Position numbers and translations under genes: made by a program. From Microdochium bolleyi (taxonomy: Eukaryota; Ascomycota; Sordariomycetes; Xylariales; Microdochiaceae), in NCBI GenBank assembly GCA_001566295.1, contig KQ964254.1:682001-746000 (forward strand): 64,000 nt of DNA, written 5' to 3'. Below, in pieces: positions 1 to 11,695 of the stretch. The notes under the pieces are model-generated. The model ran no database searches. It saw only the letters and a program-made list of their open reading frames with translations, and was not told where the DNA came from. How positions within the stretch are numbered: the stretch's first letter is position 1; each line of letters starts with the position of its first letter.

Positions 1-135
1 CGTGGGTGTATTGACTCTATCTATGCCTGCCTGCACGCATCGTCTTTGGCGTTTTTCTTCTCCTCTATATCACGTTTCGTTGTTGTCTTGACTATGAATT
101 TAGAGCGTCCCTCCTAACGACAGCGCACCAGCAGT

Positions 136-1137
136 CTAGTCATCGTTGCCAGCTCCAATGGGAACAATAGTGTCGGGGAGATCCGTCACAGGGAGCGAGC
201 CCTTGATTTGGTTCTGGGCCTGGCACGAGGAGGTGCAGCTCCCTGCGCCGGGCGACTGCTCCAGAGCGTCTTCGCCGAAGACGGCGCCCATGCGGCCGCC
301 GCTCCACACGCGGTACTGAGAGGTCGAGCCGTCCTGGAAGATCCGCTCCGCGCCCTGAGGAGAGTCCTTGGCGACGAGAACCTTGTGGGTGGAGTCGGCG
401 GGCTGGTTGAATGAAGGAACAAAGTGTTAGTCCATTGGCTTCCACCAGTATGAATTTGGGTGTCTCTCAGGTTGTCTGTCTCGGGTGTGGTGCTGGACAT
501 GGAGGGGATAAATACTCACAACGCCATTGCCCAGCCGCACCGCATTAGCCATGTTGGGGTTGAGGAAGTAGAAGATCCCCGGCGCCAGCGTGATGGTGTG
601 CGTAGTGTTGCCCGTGCCGATCTCAGTCTCGGTCTGCATGATGCCGCCCGCCGGCTTGTCCTTGGCCTGGAACTTGACCTTGCCACCGCCGACGGCGAAT
701 TCCATGACCAGGTCGCCAGCCTTCATGCGTAGGCGGCTGACGCTCGGCTTGCCGAGCTGAGCGGGAGTGAGGGAGAGCTGGCGCGAGGCGAATATCCTTG
801 TCGGGATTGTGACCATGCCTATCTTACATTCCGTTGTAAGCAAGAGAAGCCCAGAAAGTGCAAGGTGGTCTGACATACGCAGAGGATCATTCCGGCCGGT
901 CAAGGTATAGTCGTAGACGTTCATCGTGGCGCAGTCAATGTCGAAGCCGTTGTTGAGGCCACGGACGTTGACGGTGCCCGTGCAGGGCAACTTCCTAATA
1001 TCGAACTCGCCGTTGTAGGACTTGCCATTGAGCGTCAATGTGTATGTGCTGCCATTGTCGTCGGTGCCGCGAACTTTGCTCTTCTTTGCAAGACCCTGAG
1101 CTGCAAGGAGGTTGACAAGCGCGGACTTGACGTGCAT
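136..1137 (-). CDS. Unclassified three-exon protein, 274 aa
   Basis: I do not recognise this family. Reading on the minus strand, exons are 1137..879, 818..520 and 402..136. Intron 1 (878..819, GTATGT to ATAG) is in phase 1 and intron 2 (519..403, GTGAGT to CAG) in phase 0; the join gives 275 codons ending in TAG at 136-138. The ATG at 1137 opens the first exon, and a TATAAAG lies about 95 bp upstream. The N-terminus (MHVKSALVNLLAAQG) is not a convincing signal peptide. The product has alternating polar and beta-branched residues, an NGKSYNG stretch, one Cys pair near residues 52 and 69, and two further Cys near the C-terminus (CTSSC). It looks like a small beta-rich globular protein, but that is only an inference. 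Splice signals and frame closure make a real gene likely. Confidence 0.7.
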
Positions 1138-1232
1138 GGTGACTGATTGGTGACTGATTTATGGTTTGTGTTGGCAGGCTACTTGGCAGATCTGACTCTC
1201 ACATTATTGACGAGACCGTGGGGATGCCTGCG

Positions 1233-1239
1233 CTTTATA
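1233..1239 (-). promoter_or_regulatory. TATA box of the first gene
   Basis: TATAAAG on the minus strand, 96-102 bp upstream of the ATG at 1137. This is a plausible core promoter for the three-exon gene. Confidence 0.4.
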
Positions 1240-3039
1240 GGAGCCGGATAGTTAGACACTTGCCATGCTGACTGGACCGGGTCTAGACTTGGGTTGCCAT
1301 CAAGCACCTCCGGCAATGCTATTCTATACCTATTTACCAAGCCATTGTCCGGATCGGGTTTGTTCAACCCCTTGCATCATAAATCCACTGATTCTATTCC
1401 CTTGTCATGAAGGACGAATTCCTATTCGAGAAGGAGGACAAGCTCCGAATACAAGTCAGGCCATATGTGGGCGACCACGTGGGCCTCTAGCGCGGAAGGA
1501 TTGTTGACATGGGTGTGGCCTATAGGGTTCTGAATATCCGGAATTCTCCGCTCGGAACGAGTATGCGAGCCGCTGACAGGTCTCTTTGCTCATGGGCACT
1601 GAGAGCGTTGCAGCTGATTATTGGCTCCTCCTGGTCGTTGCAGCCAATGTAAGCTTTTGGACAGTTTCTTTGCATCAAGGATGTCTCACATACAGGCGAG
1701 GGGCGCCTGGGATCTAGACCGGGGCTTGATGACCAACGCTTAGTGAGCGTGAAGTTGATGAGACATTGCACTTACTAGACCCTTGCCCACGTCAAAAAGT
1801 CGGAGCAAAGGATGCGGATCTTAGGAGTTCGAACTTGTGTAGCAGACTCAGATATGAGAGGCGGCAAGGCGACGGCCTCCCAGGAAATCCCATTGCAAAG
1901 CTGCGCCAAAAGCGCGCCACGGATAAGACGTGTTTAGACTACTTGCTCTTAAGACTGCGACATGTAGGAAAGATCTCTTCGTTTCCTCCACGTGGAGACG
2001 AAATAAAGTTTCGTGGATCTGCACAAGCGTGCAATTCCTAAGGAACTATGGAGTTTGCCAGAGTCGCGAGCAAAGAGCATGCTAGTCTTGTGCTGCTGGG
2101 CGAGCTGGGATCGTTTACCAAGCTCCCTTTCGCAGGCAAGCTTTCCGAATCCGGGCCCGCTGCACCATGAATATAGGTGTTCCCCTCCCGTTGTTCCTCG
2201 TAAGGCAAGGCCACCCGGTCAGGACGCGCCACAAAGGCCTGTCTGGACCCTGTCAGACATGCCTCTATGTTTGTCTCCCTCGCTTCCGCGCGACGAGACT
2301 TTCTGAGACGCTGCGGGGTGGGATGGGCCGGCTGTACTACAACAGTCTCTTCTGTGTGCTTGGATATGGATATAGCAGCCCAAACACAGAGTGTTGCGTC
2401 GAAGACGTAAGTACAGTTGCAAAGCATGACTCTTGCGTGGATGGTGCAATATGGCTGCTCCAGCTGGAGGACCGCGCTGCCGAGCCTGGCGCCCACCGCG
2501 AGCTTGGTGGTCTTCATGGAGCCTCCATGTCACAAGAAGCTCTCATCTGTCATCGATTAATCAGATATTTAACGAGACGAGACAGCGGCGCGGGCCGCTT
2601 CGATTGTCTCGCTTGACGTGCGTCGCTCTACAGCAGCACAAACGCCAACTGAGACTTCGCCGAATCCACGCTGTCTCGATGGCGATAGGCGCTCTGATGA
2701 CCTAAAACTATATTGTCCGTACGGCCAAGGGCACGCTCGGAATTTGATCAAGACAAGAGATAGTCCGCTCGATGGCATCGCGCAGTATTTGGCGTTAAAG
2801 CGGTCAGTAGCATGCCAGGCTCTAGCAAAGGCTGCCGCCCGTAGAGCCCCTAGGCAACGGCGACGGGAGGAGAAGGAGCCTTATGGGAAGTTGAATTTAT
2901 TTGTCACACTCCGCAAGACATACCCCTTGATCTCCATGCGCTACGCGCCTGAAGATACCACCCCCCGTGTCAAGCATTGTGGCTCACTGTCTTCGCTTCT
3001 GCGATCCTCCATCTCCACCCAGCTGTCTTCAAACCCTCC
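1240..3039. other. Intergenic, no gene supported
   Basis: About 1.8 kb between the first gene and the GNAT-like gene. Open frames up to 159 codons occur on both strands (the longest at 2038..2517, minus). They overlap each other, lack splice structure and show no recognisable motif. Confidence 0.5.
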
Positions 3040-3846
3040 TCACTCGTCCAGTCCTGCCGTGTAAAGCATCGCCCAGAGCGGCAGACCCGCAATGTGCAAG
3101 CACCCAACATCCCGAAACCCAAAATGCTCATACATGTCCCTCGCCTTCTGCCCGCCCGCGACCAGCCAGATTGGCACCGCCCCTCCCTCAGTGTCCCCGG
3201 AGCAGAACTCGTCCATCAGTGGCGCGATGACAGCCCGCACCGCGCCCGGCACGTACGGCACCGTCGGGTCCCTTGCGACGAGCGACATGTTCCAGAACCT
3301 GCCGTCTGCGGGCCTCATCCTGCGCACCGCGGGCTCGAGGTGCCTCCGCCGCAGCTCGTCCTCCTCCTCCAGGAACGCGGCGAACAGCGGCCGCGAGGTG
3401 CGTATGCTCTCGACCAGGGCCTGCTGGCCCGAGGTGTACTCGTCGTCGAGGATACTGCGCGGCTCCCAGCACGATATCGCCGCGAAGCCGCCCGCCTCGA
3501 CGACAAAGGAGCCCCAGGCGACCTTCTTGCGGAGGCGCGCGAGGGCCGCGACGCGCGCGTTCTCGACGACCGTGGCGTCCTCGATGACGACGTCCGAGAT
3601 GGGCACGGAGGTGGCGTGGCTGATCTTCTCCTTCTCCAGGAGGATCGTGAAGGCGTAGTCTGTGCTCGCTCGGGCTGTGGCGAGCGAGGCCCGGACAAGG
3701 TAATCGTCCGAGGAGCCCCTGGTGACCGGTGGCAGCGGTGGTTTGGTGGTTGCGTTGTCGGTCTTGCCTTGTGGTGCGGGTGAGCTGGTGGTCGTTGGGA
3801 ACGATGCGGTTACCGCTGCCCCCACCGAGATGATTTCGTTGGCCAT
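3040..3846 (-). CDS. GNAT-like acetyltransferase, 268 aa
   Basis: Single-exon gene starting at the ATG at 3846. The first ~45 residues are Ser/Thr/Pro-rich and probably disordered. The rest resembles fungal GNAT (Gcn5-related N-acetyltransferase) proteins. The best support is near the C-terminus, where a beta strand (PIWLVAGGQKARDMYEHFGF) shows the A/G-rich turn, a helix and the Y-x2-FGF strand typical of the end of the GNAT fold, where acetyl-CoA binds. In the family the reaction is transfer of an acetyl group from acetyl-CoA to an amine; the acceptor cannot be predicted here. The middle region (residues ~90-200, 'WGSFVVEAGGFAAISCWEP') fits the central GNAT strands. There is no signal peptide or membrane segment, so it is likely cytosolic or nuclear. 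The assignment rests on motif shape, not a full alignment. Confidence 0.75.
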   Translation of the reverse strand: MANEIISVGAAVTASFPTTTSSPAPQGKTDNATTKPPLPPVTRGSSDDYLVRASLATARASTDYAFTILLEKEKISHATSVPISDVVIEDATVVENARVAALARLRKKVAWGSFVVEAGGFAAISCWEPRSILDDEYTSGQQALVESIRTSRPLFAAFLEEEDELRRRHLEPAVRRMRPADGRFWNMSLVARDPTVPYVPGAVRAVIAPLMDEFCSGDTEGGAVPIWLVAGGQKARDMYEHFGFRDVGCLHIAGLPLWAMLYTAGLDE

Positions 3847-4948
3847 TGCACTAGAAGAGATCCGAGGTGACTACAGTGGCATAGGTTGGCACTTTTGATC
3901 CTGAGCGATTTGCGTCTGTCTTTGTCTCTGTAATCTGGATCTTGAGGCAACCAGGAGCTGTAAATGTCGTGGCTGTGATGTCTCGAATGTCTCTCTTATG
4001 ACGTTGAATTTGTGGACTGGAACGATGTCGGGGTCAGCTTAGGACCATCCCTTGGCAGGCGTAAAGCAGGCTATAATTCCTCATGCGGTCGGAGTCTATC
4101 CCCGGCATCGGAATTGCCGCTCGGGCCAGACAAGGCTTGGGCTCGGAATACTGCCCGAAGAGTTCTTCGAAAAAGCCCGGTATAGCTTGGCACTTCTCTG
4201 CCAATAAGCGAATGCGGGCAGAAGTGACTCGAAGGGAAGGCCGAGATCGCTCAAAGAAGCAGCGTGCTACTGAGCAAGGGGTGGCAGGCTGACTCAGCAG
4301 GGCCATGGCTTATTGTCGTTCCTGTCCACAGAGCCTTTTCGATTTGAAGGGATACCAAGATCGGGAAAAGGTGCAAGAGAATCATGCTTTCGCGAATATG
4401 GCTGCGAGGGCCATCTAGACTGATGAGTAGAGAAAGATGGCACGCTGGTTGATGGTTGAGATCGCGGCCCTATAGTCCACGTGGAGCAAAGATGACATTT
4501 CAGCAGTTCTCGATATTTGTTTTTGCTGCCTCCGACATGAAGGGATAATCTTGGCCGCGTTGAATACAAGAGTGATTCCGCACCAACCCCGCCCTGTTGT
4601 CCGTTTTAGGAAGCAGCGAACTAATTCGTCTCGCAAACACTCACAACAGCGCAGATGTGTGCTTCGATCAACGACTTCTGCCGGCTCTTTGTACTTCAGT
4701 ATCTACAACAAAGCGAGAACAACGCGATGGGGTGACTCACCAAGGAGGAAAGCGATCCTGTGTATATCGGCGATGCAAACTTGCTGAATCTGCTACCTCC
4801 GTGACAAATCGGTCACTTAGCACCTGCTGTCCCAAGCAATCCATCTCGGGAACTTTTTCCAGATCACAGTAGCCCTGACTGGTCACGGTGTCCAAGCAGA
4901 AGCCATTGTTATGCAAGCACATTACTTTTTATTATGATATCCAATCAA

Positions 4949-4962
4949 TCTCTCTCTCTCTC
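4949..4962. repeat. (CT)n microsatellite
   Basis: Uninterrupted CT dinucleotides, seven units, continuing as a C/T-rich tract to about 4975. Confidence 0.8.
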
Positions 4963-5111
4963 GCCTCTCCTTTTTGTTCATCTCGATAAGTAGCCAAAGA
5001 AATTCCAGATATGATTCCACTCTTTGTTACAGCACATAACAAGGAGAAATGATACATGTCTTTCGTGTGCAGACTGTGGTCGTACTGCGTGTGTTTGAGG
5101 AGCACAGCTCC

Positions 5112-5144
5112 CTTCTTCTTCTTCTTCTTCTTCCTCCTCCTCCT
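5112..5144. repeat. (TTC)n/(TCC)n microsatellite
   Basis: Runs of TTC passing into TCC triplets, in the 3' flank of the minus-strand Gly-rich gene. Confidence 0.8.
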
Positions 5145-5267
5145 TCAGGTATGTTCCAAATGAATGACGAATTACAAAGTTTGTCGCGCGAAGGGCGCGG
5201 AATGCTGAATGACGAATAAACAGAAATATGAGAGATTTTCGTGATCAACATTGGGAAGAACCCGCGC

Positions 5268-7481
5268 TTAGAAAAGCATGAAGGCGGCCGCGGCGACACC
5301 GGCAGCAGCGGCGAAGGCGGCGGAGAGGGGGCTCTTCAGGGCGCGAGCGCCGGCGATCGGGATCTCGGAACCCGTGGGGAAGGCACCGCCGGCGGGCTTG
5401 GTGGCGGAGACGCCGATGGCAATGGGGCGGGTCGAGCTGAGGCTGTTGCTGCCGCAGGCAGCGCCGACACAGGCGGTAGGGTACGAGCCGGAGCCGGAGC
5501 CGGCACCACCAGCCGGGGGGGTGATGGTGGTGTAGAGAGTAGAAGAGCCACCGACGGCGAGTGTGGAAGAGGCACCCAGGACGGGAAGCGACATGCCGCC
5601 GTCAATAGGAAGGGTGGGGAAGCCGCTCTCAACACCACCCTGGACGGGGAGAGTCGCGGAGACGCCCTCAGCAGGGGCAGTAGGGTAGCTGTCAGAGCCG
5701 CCCTGGACAGGGAGGGTGGAAGAAGCGCCGCCGACGGGAGCAGTGGGGTAGTCACCGGCACCACCCTCGACCGGGAGAGTGGAGGAAGCGCCCACGGCAG
5801 GGGCAGTAGGGTAAGAACCATCGCCGCCCTCTACAGTGGTAGTCGAAGCACCACCCTCAACAGGGGAGGTAGAGGAAACCCCACCACCGATGGGGTAGTC
5901 ACCACCACCAACCGGGACGGTGGTAGCAGTGGAGGTGGCAGTCGCGCTGCCCTGGACGGGAAGCGTGGCAGAGATACCGGTAGCAACACCAGTACCGGTA
6001 GCATCGCCGCCAGCAGGGCCAGTCGGGTAAACACCCTCGCCGGAGCCGGAGCCAGAACCCTCACCAGAACCGCCGTGACCACCACCGGGATAAGCAGTGG
6101 CGGTGGCAGAGGCGCCACCCTCAACGGGGAGAGTAGCAGAGATGCCAGTAGCAGTAGCAGTACCGGTGACACCGCCGGAGCCGGAGCCGCCGCCAGGGTA
6201 GTTGCCCTCGCCGTTGCCGGAACCCTCGCCAGAGCCGCCGTTGCCACCACCAGGGGCACCGGTAGGGCCACCAGTAGGGGGGCCGGTAACATTGGGAGGA
6301 GAGCCGCCAGAACCTCCGCCAGCACCAGGGTTGGTACCAATGGGGGAGTTGATCGAGGTTTCCGTGGGGAGAGCAGGGAGGGTGTAGGTGGGAGTGACGC
6401 CACCAACGTTGTGGCACTGGCCAGTGAAGAGACCGGCACCGAGCTGGAAATCGGTTCCAAGACCAGCAAGGACCTTGAGGATGGCATCGACGGCGACATC
6501 GCCGCTGAGGCTGATGCTGCCGAGCAGGGGAATGGAGACATCGACGTCAAGACCGGCTGTCACACCAACGAGGGCCTTGAGGAGCAGACCGGCAGCAATC
6601 TCAAGCTTGCCACCGACCTCGGCGTAGAGACCGCAGGCACCGAGGCCAGCGATGATCTCGAGCTTGGTCTTGATGTTGGCGATGAGGCCAGCGGTAAGAC
6701 CCTGGAGGGGAATGATGACGGCGTTGAGGCTAATGAGAGCGCCAATGTCAAGGTGGATGCCGCCGATGAGTCCGATAGCAGCGTGGATAGAGCCGATAAG
6801 CTCAACGAGAGCATCAAGGGAGACCCCGACGTTGACTCCAGCGTGAATATCGAGGATGAGACCAGCGCAGACACCGATCTGAGCACCAATGTGGCCGATG
6901 GCCCCAATGACACCGCCAATATCGACGCCGACACCAACACCACCACCGACACCACCACCAACACCGCCGCCAATGCCTCCGTGAACACCACCGCCGACAC
7001 CACCGCCGAGGCCGACACCGACGCCGACACCGACTCCAGCACCACCACCGACGCCGCCGCCGATGCCTCCATGGACACCGCCGCCTACTCCAGCACCGGC
7101 ACCAGCGCCTCCGCCAACACCGGCTCCGACACCGACGTTGACACCGCCTCCAACACCGCCACCGACGCCGCCGTGGACACCGCCACCGACGCCAGCTCCA
7201 GCACCAACACCGGCACCGCCGCCGAGGCCAGCACCGACTCCAACGTTGACACCACCGCCGACACCGCCGCCAACACCGGCACCGACACCAGCACCAACAC
7301 CGGCATCGACACCTCCGCCGACACCGCCGTGGACACCTCCGCCAAGTCCAACACCAACACCAGCGCCAGCGTCAACGCCGGCACCGCCACCAATGAGGGG
7401 GAAGGTCCGCTTGTTGGCGAGGGTAGCAGCGTCGACAGCCGCAAGGTAGGCAAGGATGAGGGTAGCAGTCTGGGCCTTCAT
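5268..7481 (-). CDS. Large Gly-rich secreted, probably GPI-anchored wall protein, 737 aa
   Basis: Single long exon from the ATG at 7481. The N-terminus (MKAQTATLILAYLAAVDA) is a clear signal peptide, followed by a Lys-Arg pair near residue 25 that could be a Kex2-type site. Residues ~30-205 are almost only Gly, Val and Ala in near-repeats such as GVGGGVHGGVGGGV. Residues ~205-350 form a more complex, hydrophobic, Ile/Leu/Gly-rich segment with few Cys that may be the folded core. Residues ~350-690 are Ser/Thr/Pro/Gly repeats of the type YPTAPVGGASSTLPV, likely O-glycosylated. The C-terminus ends in a small-residue region and a hydrophobic tail (AAFAAAAGVAAAAFMLF), the pattern of a GPI-anchor signal. 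A structural cell-wall or adhesin-like role is inferred. The repeats create a 763-codon open frame on the opposite strand, which I regard as a shadow. Confidence 0.85.
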   Translation of the reverse strand: MKAQTATLILAYLAAVDAATLANKRTFPLIGGGAGVDAGAGVGVGLGGGVHGGVGGGVDAGVGAGVGAGVGGGVGGGVNVGVGAGLGGGAGVGAGAGVGGGVHGGVGGGVGGGVNVGVGAGVGGGAGAGAGVGGGVHGGIGGGVGGGAGVGVGVGVGLGGGVGGGVHGGIGGGVGGGVGGGVGVGVDIGGVIGAIGHIGAQIGVCAGLILDIHAGVNVGVSLDALVELIGSIHAAIGLIGGIHLDIGALISLNAVIIPLQGLTAGLIANIKTKLEIIAGLGACGLYAEVGGKLEIAAGLLLKALVGVTAGLDVDVSIPLLGSISLSGDVAVDAILKVLAGLGTDFQLGAGLFTGQCHNVGGVTPTYTLPALPTETSINSPIGTNPGAGGGSGGSPPNVTGPPTGGPTGAPGGGNGGSGEGSGNGEGNYPGGGSGSGGVTGTATATGISATLPVEGGASATATAYPGGGHGGSGEGSGSGSGEGVYPTGPAGGDATGTGVATGISATLPVQGSATATSTATTVPVGGGDYPIGGGVSSTSPVEGGASTTTVEGGDGSYPTAPAVGASSTLPVEGGAGDYPTAPVGGASSTLPVQGGSDSYPTAPAEGVSATLPVQGGVESGFPTLPIDGGMSLPVLGASSTLAVGGSSTLYTTITPPAGGAGSGSGSYPTACVGAACGSNSLSSTRPIAIGVSATKPAGGAFPTGSEIPIAGARALKSPLSAAFAAAAGVAAAAFMLF
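6895..7400 (-). repeat. Coding tandem degenerate Gly/Val/Ala repeats
   Basis: Within the Gly-rich gene the DNA is a run of related 15-45 bp units built from (GGN)(GTN)(GGN) codons. Such arrays commonly vary in copy number between strains and may be hard to assemble from short reads. Confidence 0.75.
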
Positions 7482-10400
7482 TTTGATGGTTGTTGTTGGG
7501 TAATAAGGATTCGAGAGAGATTTCGTGAGTAAAGATAGGTACCGAAAAGGTCCGTAGATCTGGTGGATTGGATAGTAAAGATTGTGTGACGTTCAACGTA
7601 ACGATTGTGGGAATGGTATTAAGGTTGGTAGCTGTAGCGAGAAGCTGTGCTTGCGAAACGAACGACCTGTAAAGGCGAGATGTGGAAACCGAGAAACGAG
7701 AGGAGATGAGAGAGATGTGCTGATGAAACAAAGGAGTGAATGGCTTGAGGGGAGTTGTCGAACAGACTTATATATCTGAGTGGCCGCAAGCTCTGAACTC
7801 GAGAGCGACGAGATGGACCAGGGCCATAGCGAGTGCTCGGAGGGCGCACGTCCGCATGGGCTCAGTGCCTGCCGTCGCTAGACCAGATCCACAGCGCGAG
7901 CTAGAGCATCGCCAGCAGGCTGGGGACAGTAGCGCTGCAAGTAGGCTTGTCTGTGAGAAGGAAGCACTGGCGTTGTGTTTCGAAACATGCTCAGCAGCTG
8001 AGCTCCCAAAGCTCGTGTGGATCTTGCAAGTGGTGTCCAAGCCGGGCTCGGACGATCAGGCAGGCCACACGCACAGGCTCAGCTGGGGCCGGCTTCCGCT
8101 TGGACGCGTGGGGCACGGCACAGGGCAACGGGCAGCCTGCAGTCGATCAGCCGGAGATATCCATGCAGTGGATGGAGTCGAGGGCGAGGACAAATGCCCT
8201 GTTGTGGACTAGCCAGCCTGAGCTGTGCTCGCGGTGGAGAGCTGCCATACCTACCCTAGGGTACGGTTGTTGGTGCTTCACGTTACGGCGGCAGACGGCC
8301 TCGCCTGCTCATGACTGAAGTTGAAGTGGAAGCATTCCAGTGTCGAGGTCAGAGGCAGTATGGCTTGTGCAAGTGGTTGAGCAAGCATGGTATCTACCAC
8401 CTGCAGCCAGGGCTGTTGACGCCGGATTGCACTGAGCACGCGGGAGGAGGAGGGAGGAGGAGGGATGTCGTTGCTTGAGTGGTGCAGATCCCACGATCCA
8501 GATCCATGGAGGTCGGTGGCGCCATCCGCGGCAAAGAACCTGCCCCACCTGCAGCTCTCCAGACTGTTGGCTCTAGCAGCAGCAACAGCAGCAACAGCAG
8601 CGACCTGAAACCATGCAGGTGCGACTGACAGGTGGGGCGGCAGCACAAGGCTAGTGAGGCTAGGGCTCCAGCAATATATTAAAGCACCGCACGAGCCCTG
8701 CTCTTTGACACTGCAATCTCTCCCAGCCTGCACCTTCCACGAGCAACAGCACCCGATCCGTCAGGCTCAGGCTGTCACCTGCATCTCCAGGATAGCCTCA
8801 ATGGCGCCACCAACCTGTCAACAGGGAATCCCGGGACAACCGCAGCCACGGCGTCACATCACACCCTCGCCTAGAGTCTCTCTCCAGAGTGTTATTGCCC
8901 GGCGTCGACAAGCTGCGGCTTCGCCTCCTGTCGCAGGCCTTGCTCGTCGAGAGCCCCAATGTGTCGCCGGGACCGCACCAACTTGGAGCAGAGGCTCGAT
9001 GTGCGCAGCACTTGTCTGGCCTCGGCAGGAGTTTCTTTCGATGGTGCCCTTGGCCAGCCTCCTGCCGAGTGCCGAACCCGAGAGCTCTCCGCCGCGTCCC
9101 CCGAAGGTGGAGATTCTTAAAAATAAACCTCGGACAAGCCATCGTCGACCATTGCCAAACTAACGCCCGTCTGGGCCTCGCTCGAGTCCCTAGCTGCAAC
9201 ACCATCTCCCCGTCGCACAGATCATCGTTTCCACGTCTCATCTAGAAACCCTGTCTGTCAATGCGTTCTTCAGGAGAGGAAGCAACCGTTGCTCAACGTG
9301 CAGCTACCATGACTGATCGTTCGCCGCTCAACCTGAAGCACGACGTGCAGACCTCGTATTGCGCTCGTCCACCATGCATGCGGCTTCACAATCGGCCGGC
9401 AGGGAACGCAGCGAACACCTCGCGCAGCGGCAGTGCTGACACCGGCAACAACCTTGAGGGCCCCGATGACCTATGGCTACTGCAGCCTCTTCATCCAAAG
9501 GACCTCGCCTTGCGCTTCCGCCTCTGACGACAACAACAGTAAGCTCCGTGGTTGGTCATAGCCAAGTTCCGCGAGGCCGGGCTGAGTTCTGTGCTTCCGC
9601 GTGCCTGGCAATCCCGACGGTGATCAGAGGTGGTCCCATTGTCATGCCCCGGCGCCAAGTCAAATCTGTCTTAGTGCCTTTGGGGATGCTCTGTCTTCCG
9701 AGGCCCGCTCATGCGGCCGGCTTGCAGAGAACAAACCGACTCGGCTCGTGGGACAGCTTGCCTTGCCTAATCAACGATAAACACAGCCACCGCCCATGTT
9801 CATGCGTACGACTCGCTATCACCCTTCATGCCTTTTCCATTCTCCCCGGTGATTGGCTTGGCTGCGAAAATCAAGCTTTGGCAACGTGCGTTGGTGCATC
9901 CTTCTCCCACAGGATCCTCAACAAGCCAGGGGCCACCGCAGCTGGGCGCGGATGAAGAAAGGTGCGGTGCGGTTTCACTTTCCAGATTGAGTTGGTTGAT
10001 CATGTTCACATGCTGTAGCTTTTCTGGGACTCGCCTGTTCGCGGTCAGGCCTACGCGAACCAAGACAGTAACTAAGTCTTGATCAGTGATCTTGTCCCAA
10101 TCGTCATCTTCGGTGCCGCGTTTACAGAGAAAGTCGTTTAGGTATCAATTTCGGGTGGCTTACCATTAGGGCAAGCCGTTTGAGCTGCTGAGCTTCCTTG
10201 GAGACCTTTGGTGCAGCTTGGGCGTTGGTGGTGTGAAGTCGCTGTTGCGGTTCAGGAAGTGATTCACGATCGTTGTGCCTTCTGTCCAGCAGACGCATGC
10301 CAAACACCGATATGTTGCATGGCATACTTTGATACCCTTTTAGACCGTCTTACTTGACGAGGATGGGGCAGAGAAATAGAGGCACGTGAACGTGAAGCAT

Positions 10401-11695
10401 TTGTTTGTAATTTCTGCTGCGGCAGGTCTAGTGATTGGTTCAGAGGGCCACGATGGGGGGGTTCTATGATATCAAGCCCACGACGTGTACTCAGCCTGCC
10501 GAATATATGCGTTCTTCTATGGGCGGTATCACTGATCGGATGAGACATGCTTCATCTGTAAGAAAGAACTAGAGCAATGATTGTGTGTTTTGAGTTCCAC
10601 AGTGTCATCGCAGGTCTTGTAACTGAACTGATGTTGTTGCAAAACCCAACGGTAAAAACATGACACCCCAATGTTGATTGAAAAGATAAATTCGGGCATC
10701 CTCAATGATCATCATTTAAACCAAGATTTTTTAATATTTTCATTCACTCGGTGCCGGCTACAAAAGTCCATTGCGAACTCTCATTTTTCCAACCAGCTGA
10801 TCGCTGACAATATTTCATTGTAAATGTCGGCGTTGAGACGTTGTTCGTGTGAGTTGTACATCGCGGTGCACCACCGCTACCCTGTAGAACGATGCGGGCT
10901 CGCCCATTGGCTGCAGCGCGTAGCCTCGACAGCACACCCGAGCAACGAACCAACCTGGAACCCCCCCTGTCCAACAACTACCGGAGAGACCTTGCCTGCA
11001 TCACTACCGGTTGCTTGCGTGTTATAAGGGAGGTAGATGGCTTTTTGGCCGTGACAAACAGGCAATTGCGGTCCGGCAAGCACTCGTTTTGCGTGGTATT
11101 TTGCATGTTCCTCGACAATGTGTTCAAGACTTGTGTTTATAGGGAGCACTAAGCTCACAACAGGGCTCACAACGTGCTTATCCTGATGATAAGACCCTGG
11201 ACAACAGAGCTGTGGCGTGGCATGCACTGCAACGTGGACCAGCCCGGCCAGGTCCGCGAGGTCTGGCCCGGCGGCCATTGGGCGCGGATGCACCCGTGCT
11301 GGGGCGAGTCTAATTGTTAATTCGGGATTGGCACCACCAACCGCGCCCAGCTCCCTGCCGCTGCCCTCTTGGCTTGCAAGGGATCGGAGGCCCTCCGACT
11401 CGAGATGACGACGATAAGGGGCATGTCTGCAGCGAAACACAGGAGCCGTTGGCGTCAGCCCATGCGCTGTGGCCAATGCCTGCTTCCGACCGTGTCCTGG
11501 GACAGTTTTGTCCGATGTACCTTCCTCAGCGATTCAAGATGTCTTCTTTGTTCATTCAAGAACATCTCCCGGCCACGTAGCAACGCGTCCGCGTCACCAA
11601 TTGAGGTCCAGCCTCTCCCGACGACAACCACGGCACCACACAACCGACGACGACAACCATCGAGTTGACCTGGACCGCCGCCATCACCACCAAGG
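7482..11695. other. 4.2 kb intergenic between divergent Gly-rich and Trk genes
   Basis: It starts with the leader and TATA box of the Gly-rich gene. The remainder has many overlapping short open frames on both strands (for example 8654..9163 plus, 10877..11476 minus). None has a motif, signal peptide or splice pattern I can defend. A TATA-like AATATATTAAA lies near 8674, with an ATG at 8801 and 120 open codons after it; I do not call this a gene. The last part must hold the Trk promoter. Confidence 0.45.
7767..7776 (-). promoter_or_regulatory. TATA box of the Gly-rich gene
   Basis: GATATATAAG on the minus strand, about 290 bp upstream of the ATG at 7481. The spacing allows a 5' leader of roughly 250 nt. 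Confidence 0.5.

Larger units (their letters stand above)
3847..5267. other. Intergenic with two pyrimidine microsatellites
   Basis: No gene supported. It holds the upstream region of the GNAT-like gene and the 3' flank of the Gly-rich gene, both on minus. Simple repeats near 4949 and 5112 are listed separately. Confidence 0.5.

Noticed and set aside
2038..2517. 159-codon minus-strand frame
   Set aside because: No motif, overlaps other open frames on both strands, and no splice structure or convincing promoter.
5241..7532. 763-codon open frame on the plus strand opposite the Gly-rich gene
   Set aside because: It is the complement of GGN/GTN repeat codons, lacks a signal peptide or any domain, and is fully explained by the minus-strand gene.
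8654..9955. Chain of plus-strand frames after a TATA-like AATATATTAAA
   Set aside because: Composition (Arg/Pro/Ser/Ala-rich) is that of G+C-rich non-coding DNA; no joins gave a recognisable protein.
10877..11476. 199-codon minus-strand frame upstream of Trk
   Set aside because: No motif and located in the presumed Trk promoter.
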